From: Ramlibacter albus
GTDB lineage: Bacteria; Pseudomonadota; Gammaproteobacteria; Burkholderiales; Burkholderiaceae_C
Direction of reading: 5' to 3'
Length of the DNA stretch: 64,000 nt
NCBI RefSeq assembly: GCF_014297445.1
Contig: NZ_JACORU010000003.1
Span: 1 to 64,000, forward strand
The notes below the pieces were generated by a model. That model was not told the DNA's origin, ran no database searches, and worked only from the letters and a program-made list of their open reading frames with translations. Below are positions 43,197-51,703 of the stretch, one piece after another. Each line of letters opens with the position of its first letter. Position 1 is the first letter of the stretch. A program made the translations under genes and the position numbers.

Positions 43197-43765
43197 GGCC
43201 TCGGCCCCGCGGGTTGCGGCACGGGCACGGCTTCGGCGCGCGGCTTTTCCGTGCGGCGCGCATTCTCGGGCTCGCCGGCGTACATAGTGTCGGAGCGCGA
43301 AGGCGCGACATCCTTGCGCAACTGGCCGCTCATGGAGCGGACGTACGCCACGATCTGCCACGCCTGGTCTTCGGGGATGTGGCCGCCGAACGAAGGCATG
43401 CCGTTCGGCCGCCCCTGCATGATGGTGGCGAAGATGTCGGCCGGCGAGCTGCCGTAGCGCCACTTGTCGTCCATCAGCGGCGGGCCCATGCCGCCGCCGC
43501 CGTTGGAGTGGCAGCCGTTGCAGTTGTACCAGCGGTAGAGCCGCTTGCCCTGGTTCACGGCGTAGGCGTTCTCCTCGTACGGGCTCGCGGTGGTCGCTGC
43601 AGTCTTCACCGGCCCGGTCTGTGCGGCCGCGGGCTGGTTGATGCTCAGGCGCGCGGCGTCGGGTGCCGGCGTTTCGTTGTTCGCCGCGGTGGTGAAGCGG
43701 CGCGCCTCGCGTTCGCACGCGACCAGGGCGAGAACCATGCAGCAAAGGGCGATGGCGGCTCTCAT
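43193..43765 (-). CDS. Lipoprotein-like cytochrome c (XoxG-like position)
   Basis: The 190-residue product has a lipobox-like signal (LALVACER), an acidic linker and one haem-binding CNGCH with a distal Met in GMPSFGG. It is likely the direct electron acceptor of the PQQ alcohol dehydrogenase and donor to the caa3 oxidase. It lies between the XoxJ-like gene and oxidase subunit II, overlapping both by four bases. Confidence 0.87.
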   Translation of the reverse strand: MRAAIALCCMVLALVACEREARRFTTAANNETPAPDAARLSINQPAAAQTGPVKTAATTASPYEENAYAVNQGKRLYRWYNCNGCHSNGGGGMGPPLMDDKWRYGSSPADIFATIMQGRPNGMPSFGGHIPEDQAWQIVAYVRSMSGQLRKDVAPSRSDTMYAGEPENARRTEKPRAEAVPVPQPAGPRP

Positions 43766-44553
43766 GGCGCACCCACCCGCGGCACCGCGTACTCGGCGAG
43801 GATGCGGTCGATGTCCGGCTGCCGGCGCGCGATGAAGTCGTCGAGCGCGGCCCGCAAGGCCTTGTCGGCGCGGCGCGTCCCCATCGCGATGTCGTACTGG
43901 AACGCCAGCTCGCGCGGCAGGTCCGGCGGCGCGGCGAGTTGCGCGACGCGCAGCGGCAACTTCGCATTCTTCACGTACCAGCCGGCTTGCGGGCCCCAGA
44001 CGAGCAGCGCGTCGAGTTCGCCTCTTTCCAACGCGTGCACCATGCGCGCTGCCGCGGGTTCTTCGCCGGGCACGGGGAAGCCGCGCACGTTGGCCGTTGC
44101 GCCATGCCGCGCGAGCGCATATCCGGGCGGCGACGCGGCGAGGTCGTTGCCGATCAGCTGCACGCCGAAGCGCCATTGCTTCAGGCGCGCGTCGTCGAAG
44201 GACGCCGGCGACTGCAAACCGGCGCGGTGCACCAGCACGTAGCTCGAGCGGTAATACGGCCGCGTCGTCGCGGCGCGTTCGAAACCAACCGGCACGCCGA
44301 TGATCACGTCGCACAGGTCCGCACCCATCGTCCTGCGCACAAAACCGCGGCGGTCGGGCATCCAGGCGTATTGCAGCGGCACGCCCCAGTCGCTGGCGAT
44401 GAGCTGTGCGATGCGGTTCTCGAAGCCGGAGCCGTCCTCGTGCGAGAGCGGCAGGTTGTCCGGGTCCGCGCACACGCGCAGCTGTTGCGGCTTGTCCTGC
44501 GCGAACGCGAGCGCGCATGCGAGCAGGCTCGCGGCGACGACGAAGCGCTTCAC
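43762..44553 (-). CDS. XoxJ/MoxJ-like quinoprotein-associated binding protein
   Basis: The 263-residue product has a signal peptide (LLACALAFAQ) and a family-3 periplasmic-binding fold (LRVCADPDNLPLSHEDG, ending with the RRQPDIDRILAEYAVP). Proteins of this type sit beside PQQ methanol dehydrogenases and are thought to help them mature. It overlaps the dehydrogenase gene by four bases. The ligand, if any, is unknown. Confidence 0.88.
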   Translation of the reverse strand: MKRFVVAASLLACALAFAQDKPQQLRVCADPDNLPLSHEDGSGFENRIAQLIASDWGVPLQYAWMPDRRGFVRRTMGADLCDVIIGVPVGFERAATTRPYYRSSYVLVHRAGLQSPASFDDARLKQWRFGVQLIGNDLAASPPGYALARHGATANVRGFPVPGEEPAAARMVHALERGELDALLVWGPQAGWYVKNAKLPLRVAQLAAPPDLPRELAFQYDIAMGTRRADKALRAALDDFIARRQPDIDRILAEYAVPRVGAP

Positions 44554-46325
44554 GGCGTCGCCCCCTTGCCCGGCAGCGCGAACACGTACAGCGCGCCGCC
44601 CGCCTGCGTCGCCTCCTTCAGGTCGCGCATCGCATTCGTGAAGCCCAGCGCGGCCGTGCCGTCACGCGCGTCGATGTTGGCGGAGACGACAGCACCGGCC
44701 CAGCCGCCCACGCCGGCGAGCACCGCGATGTACTGGTTGCCGTCCGGCCCGCGGTACGAGATGGGCTGGCCGATGATGCCGCTCGTGGTCTTGAATTCCC
44801 ACAGGAGCTTGCCGCTGCGAGCGTCGACGGCCTTGAACTTGCCCTCCATGGTCCCGTAGAACACGACGTCCCCGGCCGTGACGACCGTGCCGCTCCACAC
44901 CGGGAAGTTCTCCTTGACCTCCCACACCTTGCGCTGCGCGAACGGGTCCCATGCGGTGACGACGCCGCGGTGGCCGCCCGGGCCCGCGTACATCTTCACC
45001 TCGGCGCCGACATAGGGCGTGCCGGCGATGTAGCTCACGCTGGTGGTGAGCTCGTCCTGGCAGAGGTTCTGGTGCGGGATGTACAGCAGGCGCGTGCGCG
45101 GCGACCACGAGCTCGGCTGCCAGTCCTTCGCGCCCGGCGACGCGGGGCACGAGTCGCGCACGGTCTCGCCCAAGCGAGGCTCCTTCGCCGGGTTGTAGCG
45201 CAGCCGCCCGGTCTGCAGGTCCACACCGTGGGACGTGGTGATGTGCGAGTAAGGCGTGGCGGACAGCACCTCGCCGTTCGTGCGGTCCATCACATAGAGA
45301 TAGCCGTTGCGCTCCGGCCGCAGCAGCAGCTTGCGCGGGCGGCCCTTCCAGTCCGCATCGATCAGCACCTGCTCGTTGATGCCGTCGTAGTCGTGCAGGT
45401 CGTGCGGGCTGAACTGGTAGTACCAGATCGCCTCGCCGGTGTCGGGCCGGCGCGCGAAGATGCCCGCGGTCCACTTGTTGTCGCCGGGGCGCTGCTCCGG
45501 GTTCCACGGGCCCGGGTTGCCGGTGCCGTGGTAGATGAGGTCGGCTTCCGGGTCGTAGGAGATCCAGCCCCACACGTTGCCGCCGCCGATCTTCCAGGCT
45601 TCGGGTGGCCAGGTCTTCACGCCCAGGTCGGCGCCGCGGTCCATCGCGTAGAACGGCTTGAAGTTCGCGCCGATCAGCACGTCCTTGTCGGGGCCGGTGT
45701 TGTACGCCCGCCATGCGATGCGGCCCGTCGCCGCGTCGAGCGCCGTGATCCAGCCGCGCACGCCCATCTCGCCGCCGCTGTTGCCCACGAGAACCTTGTC
45801 CTTCACCACGAGCGGCGCCATGGTGATGCTCTCGCCCATCTTGATCTCGCCGAGCTTCGTGCGCCACAGTTCGCGGCCCGTCTTCGCGTCCAGCGCGATG
45901 GTGTGGTTGTCGAGCGTGTTGAAGAAGAATCGGCCCTTGTCGTAGGCGCCGCCCCGGTTGACGAGGTCGCAGCACGCCACACCTTGCGAGCTGGGGTGCG
46001 GCTTGGGGTCGAAGCGCCACTTCAGCGGCAGGCCCGGCTGCGTCAAGTCGAAGGCCCAGACCGGGTTCGGGTACGGGCCCACGACGTACATCGTGTTCTC
46101 GGCCACGATGGGGGCCGCTTCATGGCCGGCGGTGAGCCCCGTCGGGTAGTTGAGCACCTGCTTGAGCTGCGCGACGTTGGACGTGTCGATCTGCGCGAGC
46201 GCGGAATAGCGCGTGCTGGCGAAGTCCTTCGCGGGGCGGACCCACTGGCCGTCGTCGGGTGACGGGGCCTGTGCAACCGCGGCTGCAAACACACAGCCCG
46301 CCAATGCGGGCAGCAAGCGCTTCAT
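44550..46325 (-). CDS. xoxF: PQQ-dependent alcohol dehydrogenase, XoxF-type (lanthanide)
   Basis: The 591-residue product has a signal peptide (PALAGCVFAAAVAQA) and an eight-blade quinoprotein propeller. Adjacent Cys118-Cys119 form the disulfide ring that stacks on PQQ, and WNPEQRPGDNKW is diagnostic of methanol/ethanol dehydrogenases. The catalytic segment HDLHDYDGINE has Asp312 and a second Asp314, the extra Asp that marks lanthanide-dependent XoxF enzymes; calcium enzymes have Ala, Ser or Thr there. It oxidises an alcohol in the periplasm. It is the first gene of the eight-gene chain ending at ctaG. Confidence 0.9.
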   Translation of the reverse strand: MKRLLPALAGCVFAAAVAQAPSPDDGQWVRPAKDFASTRYSALAQIDTSNVAQLKQVLNYPTGLTAGHEAAPIVAENTMYVVGPYPNPVWAFDLTQPGLPLKWRFDPKPHPSSQGVACCDLVNRGGAYDKGRFFFNTLDNHTIALDAKTGRELWRTKLGEIKMGESITMAPLVVKDKVLVGNSGGEMGVRGWITALDAATGRIAWRAYNTGPDKDVLIGANFKPFYAMDRGADLGVKTWPPEAWKIGGGNVWGWISYDPEADLIYHGTGNPGPWNPEQRPGDNKWTAGIFARRPDTGEAIWYYQFSPHDLHDYDGINEQVLIDADWKGRPRKLLLRPERNGYLYVMDRTNGEVLSATPYSHITTSHGVDLQTGRLRYNPAKEPRLGETVRDSCPASPGAKDWQPSSWSPRTRLLYIPHQNLCQDELTTSVSYIAGTPYVGAEVKMYAGPGGHRGVVTAWDPFAQRKVWEVKENFPVWSGTVVTAGDVVFYGTMEGKFKAVDARSGKLLWEFKTTSGIIGQPISYRGPDGNQYIAVLAGVGGWAGAVVSANIDARDGTAALGFTNAMRDLKEATQAGGALYVFALPGKGATP

Positions 46326-46449
46326 CGCCTCTCCATGAGTGAAGCCCCTGCTCCCGCAGCACCGCACGATCGCGATGCACTGCCGTGTTGTGTTTGTTGT
46401 CTGCGGTGAGTTTACACACGAGCCGCACCGTTTTGGGCAAGATGAAGCA

Positions 46450-46986
46450 ATGCATGACGCGACCTTTCGCTACACGCGCATCGCGATGCTGCTGCATTGG
46501 GTGCTCGCGGCAGCGCTGCTGTACCAGCTCGTGCTCGGCTGGTGGATGGTCGACCTGCCGAAGAGCCCGCCCGGCCTGCGCGCGGGCTGGTTCAACTGGC
46601 ACAAGTCCATCGGCATCTGCATCGGCATTGCCGTGCTGCTGCGCATGTCGTGGCGCGTGTCGCATGCGGCCCCGTCGATGGACGGCCTGGCTGCATGGGA
46701 GCGCCGCGCGGCGGAGGTCAGCCACGCGATGCTCTACGTGTGCATGGCCGTCTTGCCGCTTTCGGGTTACCTGGGCTCGGTGTTCAGCGGGTACCCCGTG
46801 AAGTTCTTCGGCATCGTGCTGCCGCAGTGGGCGGCCGCGTGGCCTGCGGGCAAGGCGTTCATGGGTGGGCTGCACTATGTGACGGTGTGGGTGTTCATGG
46901 CGCTCGTCGCGATGCACGTCGGGGCGGCCGTGTTGCACGCCGTGCGGCGCGATGGGGTGCTCAAGCGCATGGGATTGCCGGCATGA
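46450..46986 (+). CDS. Cytochrome b561
   Basis: The 178-residue protein has four membrane helices with the expected haem-ligating His residues (HWVLAAALLYQL, NWHKSIGIC, VSHAMLYVC, GGLHYVTVW). It transfers electrons between the quinone pool and periplasmic acceptors. It is divergent from the xoxF operon and translationally coupled to the beta-propeller gene; a role in the alcohol-oxidising chain is inferred from position. The intergenic region 46326-46449 must hold both promoters, but none is clear. Confidence 0.88.
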   Translation: MHDATFRYTRIAMLLHWVLAAALLYQLVLGWWMVDLPKSPPGLRAGWFNWHKSIGICIGIAVLLRMSWRVSHAAPSMDGLAAWERRAAEVSHAMLYVCMAVLPLSGYLGSVFSGYPVKFFGIVLPQWAAAWPAGKAFMGGLHYVTVWVFMALVAMHVGAAVLHAVRRDGVLKRMGLPA

Positions 46987-47921
46987 AGCTGCTCGCGCTC
47001 CTGGTTGCCGCATGTGCATGCGTTGCGCACGCGGAGCCGTTCGCGTATGTCCCGAACGAAAAGAGCGGGAGCGTTTCGGTGATCGATATCGCGACCGACA
47101 AGGTCGTGCGCGACATCAGGGTCGGCGGGCGGCCCCGGGGAATCGCGCTGCACGACGCCACGCTCTACATCAGCGACGAGTCGTCGAACGCCGTGCTCAT
47201 CGTGAAGGACGGCGCGGTGCGCGGCCGCATCGCGCTCGGCAAGTCACCGGAGGGCATCGCGCTGTCGGCGGACGGCCGCTGGCTCGCGGCAGCGGTGGAG
47301 GAAGCGAATGCGGTCGCGCTCATCGACACCTCGAACGCGGCCGTCGTCGCCACCATCCCCACGCGCGGCAAGAACCCGGAGCACGCCGTTTTCTCGCCGG
47401 ATGCGCGGTGGCTCTACGTCAGCGCCGAGGATGCTTCGCAGGTCGACGCGATCGACGTGGCTACGCGAAAGGTCGCGCACAGCATCGACGTCGGCCGCAG
47501 GCCCCGCGGCATCGGCTTCAGCCCGGATGGGCGCACGGCGTATGTGGCGTGCGAGCTGGACAGCACCGTGTATGCCATCGACGTGGCGACGCATTCGGTG
47601 CGCGCGAAGGTGACGGCCGGCGAATTTTCGAACGGGATTGCCGTGGCACCGGACGGCAAGCGCGTCTATGTGTCGAACGGCCGCGGGGCGAGCGTGTCCG
47701 TGATCGACACCTCAAGCCACACCGTGGCTGCAACCATCGGCGTGGGCCAGCGCCCCTGGAACATGGCTCTGTCGCCGGACGGGGCGAAACTTTACGTGGC
47801 CAACGGCCGCTCGAACTCCGTATCGGTGATCGACACGCGCGAGCTCAAGCGCGTCGCGGATATCCCGGTCGGCGAATTGCCGTGGGGCGTGGCGATCAAC
47901 CCGCGAAGAAGCCCGGGCTGA
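46983..47921 (+). CDS. YVTN/PQQ-associated beta-propeller protein
   Basis: The 312-residue product has a signal peptide (LLVAACACVAHAE) followed by seven to eight YVTN-type blades such as YVPNEKSGSVSVIDIATDKVV and VYVSNGRGASVSVIDTSSH. This family is regularly coded near PQQ alcohol dehydrogenases; its role may be maturation or metal or cofactor handling. Its ATG overlaps the b561 stop by four bases. Confidence 0.88.
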   Translation: MKLLALLVAACACVAHAEPFAYVPNEKSGSVSVIDIATDKVVRDIRVGGRPRGIALHDATLYISDESSNAVLIVKDGAVRGRIALGKSPEGIALSADGRWLAAAVEEANAVALIDTSNAAVVATIPTRGKNPEHAVFSPDARWLYVSAEDASQVDAIDVATRKVAHSIDVGRRPRGIGFSPDGRTAYVACELDSTVYAIDVATHSVRAKVTAGEFSNGIAVAPDGKRVYVSNGRGASVSVIDTSSHTVAATIGVGQRPWNMALSPDGAKLYVANGRSNSVSVIDTRELKRVADIPVGELPWGVAINPRRSPG

Positions 47922-47925
47922 CGCG

Positions 47926-48693
47926 TCACACCTTGCTGAAGTCGGGCTTGCGCTTCTCCATGAACGCCGTGAACGCTTCGCGCGCCGCGGGTTCGCGCAG
48001 CATGCGGCCGAAGGCCTTGCCCTCTTCCGCCATCTGCGCGAGCACGGTGTCCTGCTGGCCCTGCTTCATCAGGCGCTTGGTTTCGACGAGCGCGGAGATC
48101 GGCTTGGCGGCCAGCTTCTTCGCCTGCGCCTGCGCGTAGCCGTTGACCTCGGTCGGCGGCAGCACTCGGTTGACAAGCCCGACTTCGAGCGCGGCTTCGG
48201 CCATGAAGGGCTCGCCCAGGAGCAACGCTTCGGCGGCGCGGTGGTAGCCGAACATGCGCGGCAGCAGCAGGCTCGACGCCGCTTCCGGGCACAGGCCGAG
48301 GTTGACGAAGGGAACCGAGAAGGCCGCGTTGTCACCCGCATAGACGAGGTCGCAATGCAGCAGCATCGTCGTGCCCACGCCGACAGCCGGGCCGCACACG
48401 GCCGCCAGCAGGGGCTTGGGGAACGTGGCGATGCCGCGCAGGAACAGCGTCACCGGCGAGTCCGCATCGGAAGGCGGCTTGTTCAGGAAGTCGCCGATGT
48501 CGTTGCCCGCGCTGAACACGGTCTCGTGCCCTTGCAGCACCACGACACGGACCGCGTTGTCCGCCTTCGCTTCGGCCAGCGCATCCGCCAGCGCGGCATA
48601 CATGTCCGAGGTGATGGAGTTCTTGCGCCCCGGGCGGTTGAACGAGAGCGTCATCACGCCGCCCTCGACGTGCTTGAGGATGTCGGTGGTCAT
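47926..48693 (-). CDS. Enoyl-CoA hydratase
   Basis: The 255-residue crotonase-fold protein has oxyanion segments ETVFSAGNDIGDF and CGPAVGVGTTMLL and the Glu-bearing FVNLGLCPEAASS. It is the last gene of the beta-oxidation directon that begins at 58306 and overlaps the GST-kappa-like gene by four bases. It ends five bases from the convergent propeller gene. Confidence 0.87.
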   Translation of the reverse strand: MTTDILKHVEGGVMTLSFNRPGRKNSITSDMYAALADALAEAKADNAVRVVVLQGHETVFSAGNDIGDFLNKPPSDADSPVTLFLRGIATFPKPLLAAVCGPAVGVGTTMLLHCDLVYAGDNAAFSVPFVNLGLCPEAASSLLLPRMFGYHRAAEALLLGEPFMAEAALEVGLVNRVLPPTEVNGYAQAQAKKLAAKPISALVETKRLMKQGQQDTVLAQMAEEGKAFGRMLREPAAREAFTAFMEKRKPDFSKV

Positions 48694-49271
48694 TGTTGAA
48701 GTGCTTCCTTGACGAAATCGAGCCGGTCCTGGCCCCAGTACATCCGGCCGCCGACGAAGAAGGTCGGCGCGCCGAAGGCGCCGCGCGCGACGGCCTCCTG
48801 CGTCACCGACTTGAGCCTGTCCTTCACCTCCGGGTCGGCGGTGAGGGCCAGCAAGGCCTGCGGGTCGAACCCGGCGCCTTGCAGCACCGCGCCGACCACG
48901 GCGGGGTCGTTCATGTTCCTGCCTTCCACCCAGATCGCGCGGTAGACGGCATCGACGTATGGGATCATGCGTGACGGCTCGCGCATCTGAAGGCCCACCG
49001 CGCCGCGCATCAGCGTGAGCGTGTTGATCGGGAAATGCGGGTTGTGCTCGAACGGCACGCCGTACCTTGCGGCGTAGCGCTTCAGGTCGTCGAGCATGTA
49101 CTTGCCCTTGGCGGGCACCTCCATCGGCGACTTGTTGTTGGTGGCCTGGAACACGCCGCCCAGCAGGAAGGGCCTGTAGTCGACCGGCACGCCGAACTTC
49201 GGCACCTGCGTCCACGCGAGATACGCGGCGGGGCTGCCGACATCGAAATAGAACTCCAGGGTCTGCGCCAT
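48690..49271 (-). CDS. 2-hydroxychromene-2-carboxylate isomerase / GST-kappa-like protein
   Basis: The 193-residue thioredoxin-fold protein starts LEFYFDVGSPAAYLA, the pattern of DsbA-like HCCA isomerases and kappa glutathione transferases. The catalytic Ser follows the first strand, as in DVGSPAA. VARGAFGAPTFFVGG is the cis-Pro segment. Being inside a beta-oxidation operon recalls mitochondrial and peroxisomal GST-kappa, which is also linked to fatty-acid oxidation. The reaction here is not known. Confidence 0.85.
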   Translation of the reverse strand: MAQTLEFYFDVGSPAAYLAWTQVPKFGVPVDYRPFLLGGVFQATNNKSPMEVPAKGKYMLDDLKRYAARYGVPFEHNPHFPINTLTLMRGAVGLQMREPSRMIPYVDAVYRAIWVEGRNMNDPAVVGAVLQGAGFDPQALLALTADPEVKDRLKSVTQEAVARGAFGAPTFFVGGRMYWGQDRLDFVKEALQQ

Positions 49272-49990
49272 CAGAATTTCTCCATCCACGGCCTGAGGTC
49301 CAGCTCGTGCGTCCACGCGTCGCGCGGCTGCATGTGCAGCATCCAGTAGTTCTCCGCGATGTGGTCGGGGTTGAGGATGCCGTCCTTGTCCTTCAGCGCG
49401 TAACGCTCGGGGAAGTTTTCGCGGATGAACTCGGTGTCGATCGCGCCGTCCACCACGACGTGCGCGACGTGGATGCCGCGCGGGCCGAGTTCACGCGCCA
49501 TGCTTTGCGCAAGCGCGCGCAGCGCATGTTTGGCCCCCGCGAATGCCGCGAAATTGGCCGAGCCGCGCAACGACGCCGTCGCGCCCGTGAACAGCATCGT
49601 GCCCTTGCCGCGCGGCGCCATGCACTTGGCGGCCTTGCTCGCGGTGAGGAAGCCGGCGAAGCACGCCATCTCCCAGATCTTGTAGTACTTGCGCGAGGTC
49701 TCTTCCAGGATGCTCGCGGGCACGTTCGCGCCCACGTTGAAGACGAACACCTCGATGGGCCCGTGCTTCGCCTCGATGTCGTCGAAGAGCGCGTTGACCG
49801 CTTCCTCGTTGCGCGCATCGGTACCGAAGCCATGCGCCTGGCCGCCCGCGGCGCGGATCTCCTGCAGGAGGGGCTCCAGCTTGTCCGCGTTGCGGCGCAC
49901 GGCGCACACCGTGTAGCCGCCACGCGCAAACCGCTTCGCGATGGCGCCGCCCGTGGAGTCGCCTGCGCCGATGATGACTGCTGCCGGCAT
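49271..49990 (-). CDS. Short-chain dehydrogenase relative, Tyr replaced by Phe
   Basis: The 239-residue SDR has the N-terminal VIIGAGDSTGGAIAKRF and the NVGAN strand. The expected Y-x3-K reads Phe-Ala-Gly-Ala-Lys (FAAFAGAKHALRAL), so the usual catalytic Tyr is missing. AAG/STOP coupling (one shared base with the next gene) and an AGGAG eight bases before the ATG support the start. It may be a binding protein or use another residue. Confidence 0.83.
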   Translation of the reverse strand: MPAAVIIGAGDSTGGAIAKRFARGGYTVCAVRRNADKLEPLLQEIRAAGGQAHGFGTDARNEEAVNALFDDIEAKHGPIEVFVFNVGANVPASILEETSRKYYKIWEMACFAGFLTASKAAKCMAPRGKGTMLFTGATASLRGSANFAAFAGAKHALRALAQSMARELGPRGIHVAHVVVDGAIDTEFIRENFPERYALKDKDGILNPDHIAENYWMLHMQPRDAWTHELDLRPWMEKF

Positions 49991-49994
49991 TTGC

Positions 49995-50810
49995 CTACTC
50001 CTTGAAGTACATCAGCTGGTGGGTCGTCACCAGCAGTTCGCCCGCCTCGTTCCAGAGGAAACCGCTGTGGTCGAAGTATCCGTTGCGAAACCCGTTGCCC
50101 TGTGCCTGCCCGAGCAGGAAATCCGTGCCCGTCTTCCCCAGCACTGCGCTGTCGGCGTGGTAGTAGACCGTCATCGTCACCGTGCCGAGCGGCGTCTGCT
50201 TCGCGCGGCGCAGCCAGATGCGCGGGAAGAACGTGTCCGACATCGCCGTGAGCGACGCGAAGTCCAGCGGACGCGGAGGGTCGTCGCGCGTCCATAGCCG
50301 AGTGAGGCTCACGTCGTCGCCCTGGCCTTCCCACTGGCGCGGGATGAAGCCCTCGAAGAAGTGCATCGCGTAGCGGTTGATCCACTCGACACCACGCCGC
50401 GGCGTGCGCGGCACGTCCTGCGGTCGCGGCACCTGCGGCATCACCGCCTCGTGGCCGCTCCAGGTGTCGCGGCGCACGGCGGTGAGCGCGGTCGCGGTGG
50501 CCATGGTTTCGCCGTTCTGCAGGATCTCGACGATCCAGTGCTGGGTCGAGCGGTTCGTTCGTGCGGGCCTCGCGCGCACAATGAACTCGCCGTCGGCAAC
50601 GGCAGCCGCGAAGTTGACCGTGAAGGAGACCGGCTCGCCGAGGCGCTGCGGGTGCTGCATCACGCCGTTGATCATCTGCGCGGCGGTGATGCCGCCATAG
50701 GGCCCGATGAAATTGGCGTAGGCGGGGCTCGTGTGGCCGCGCCACTCGTGCTCGCGCGCCGGCTCCAGCGCCACCGCGGTGTCGAAAGGATGCGGCTGCG
50801 CGTCAGGCAT
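49995..50810 (-). CDS. Acyl-CoA thioesterase-like double-hotdog protein
   Basis: The 271-residue product has two hotdog modules (about 25-105 and 180-270), with HTSPAYANFIGPYGGITAAQM as the substrate-entrance loop and HADSAVLGKTGTDFLLGQAQ in the second. This is the TesB-like thioesterase family. In the operon it would release free acid or recycle CoA. It overlaps the alpha/beta hydrolase by eight bases. Confidence 0.8.
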   Translation of the reverse strand: MPDAQPHPFDTAVALEPAREHEWRGHTSPAYANFIGPYGGITAAQMINGVMQHPQRLGEPVSFTVNFAAAVADGEFIVRARPARTNRSTQHWIVEILQNGETMATATALTAVRRDTWSGHEAVMPQVPRPQDVPRTPRRGVEWINRYAMHFFEGFIPRQWEGQGDDVSLTRLWTRDDPPRPLDFASLTAMSDTFFPRIWLRRAKQTPLGTVTMTVYYHADSAVLGKTGTDFLLGQAQGNGFRNGYFDHSGFLWNEAGELLVTTHQLMYFKE

Positions 50811-51663
50811 GCGCCGGCCCGGCCATGCTGTGCAGCCACTTGGCCATGCGCGGCCACATCTTGTCGACGTGCTCGCTGCGGAACGGGCCGAAGTGGCCGA
50901 TGCGGCGCACCTGCAGCTCGCCCGGCGCGATGCGCTCGACGTGGCGCGGCGCGTTCTCGTAAAGGTCGACCAGGCTGTGCGTGCCGCGCAGCGTCATCAG
51001 CTCGTCATCGGTGATCGACAGCGCCATCACCGGGAATTTCGCGCGCGCATAAGCCTGCCGCGCGGACTCGCCTTCAGCGCCGACGCTGTAACGCGGGTTG
51101 AGGCACCACTTGCGCCACTGCATCACGACGCCCGCCGGCAGGTCGCCGACCTTGCGCAGCTTGCGCCCCGGGAAGTAGCCGCACAACTTGACGGCGAGCG
51201 GCACGAGCACGAACCAGAAGTACGGGACGATGCGCTTGAGCTGCGGCGCGTTCTCGCGCCAGTAGCCGCTGCCGGCCGCGACGCTGAGCAGGCCGCTCAC
51301 CTTGTGCTGGTTGGCGAGGAAGCCGGGCAGCTGCGCGCCGAGGCTGTGGCCGAGCAGGTAGACCTTGCCGCCTTGGGCGGACGCGTGGTCGATGGCGGCC
51401 TCGTAGTCGCGCGTCCAGTCGAACAGGTCGGCCTTGTAGTGGCGCAGGCCCTGCTGCGGCATCGATTCGCCCGAGCCGCGGTAGTCGAAGGTGGTGACGC
51501 GCCAGCCCTGCGTGGCCAGCCACTGCGCGAACGGTGCGTAGTAGTCCTGCCGCACGCCCATGGCGCCGCCGATGACGACGTTGCCTTGCACATCGGCCGC
51601 CGGCTCGTAGACCCGGGCCGCGAGCTGCACGCCGTCTGCGGACGTGAGCGTCACCTTCTGCAT
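50803..51663 (-). CDS. Alpha/beta hydrolase
   Basis: The 286-residue protein has the nucleophile elbow GHSLGAQLPG, the strand FDYRGSGESMP and a late His in RIGHFGPF. It is probably cytosolic and cleaves an ester or thioester. The ATG at 51663 is preferred to one six bases upstream because GAGGAG is then six bases away. Confidence 0.83.
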   Translation of the reverse strand: MQKVTLTSADGVQLAARVYEPAADVQGNVVIGGAMGVRQDYYAPFAQWLATQGWRVTTFDYRGSGESMPQQGLRHYKADLFDWTRDYEAAIDHASAQGGKVYLLGHSLGAQLPGFLANQHKVSGLLSVAAGSGYWRENAPQLKRIVPYFWFVLVPLAVKLCGYFPGRKLRKVGDLPAGVVMQWRKWCLNPRYSVGAEGESARQAYARAKFPVMALSITDDELMTLRGTHSLVDLYENAPRHVERIAPGELQVRRIGHFGPFRSEHVDKMWPRMAKWLHSMAGPAHA

Positions 51664-51703
51664 TTCCATCTCCTCGTTGCGGCTCTCGCCTCTTCGAGCG
51701 ATT

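Noticed and set aside
46326..46449. Search for a lanthanide- or PQQ-linked promoter between xoxF and b561
   Set aside because: Several partial -35/-10 matches and T-rich stretches exist, but none has good spacing and symmetry, so no site is claimed.
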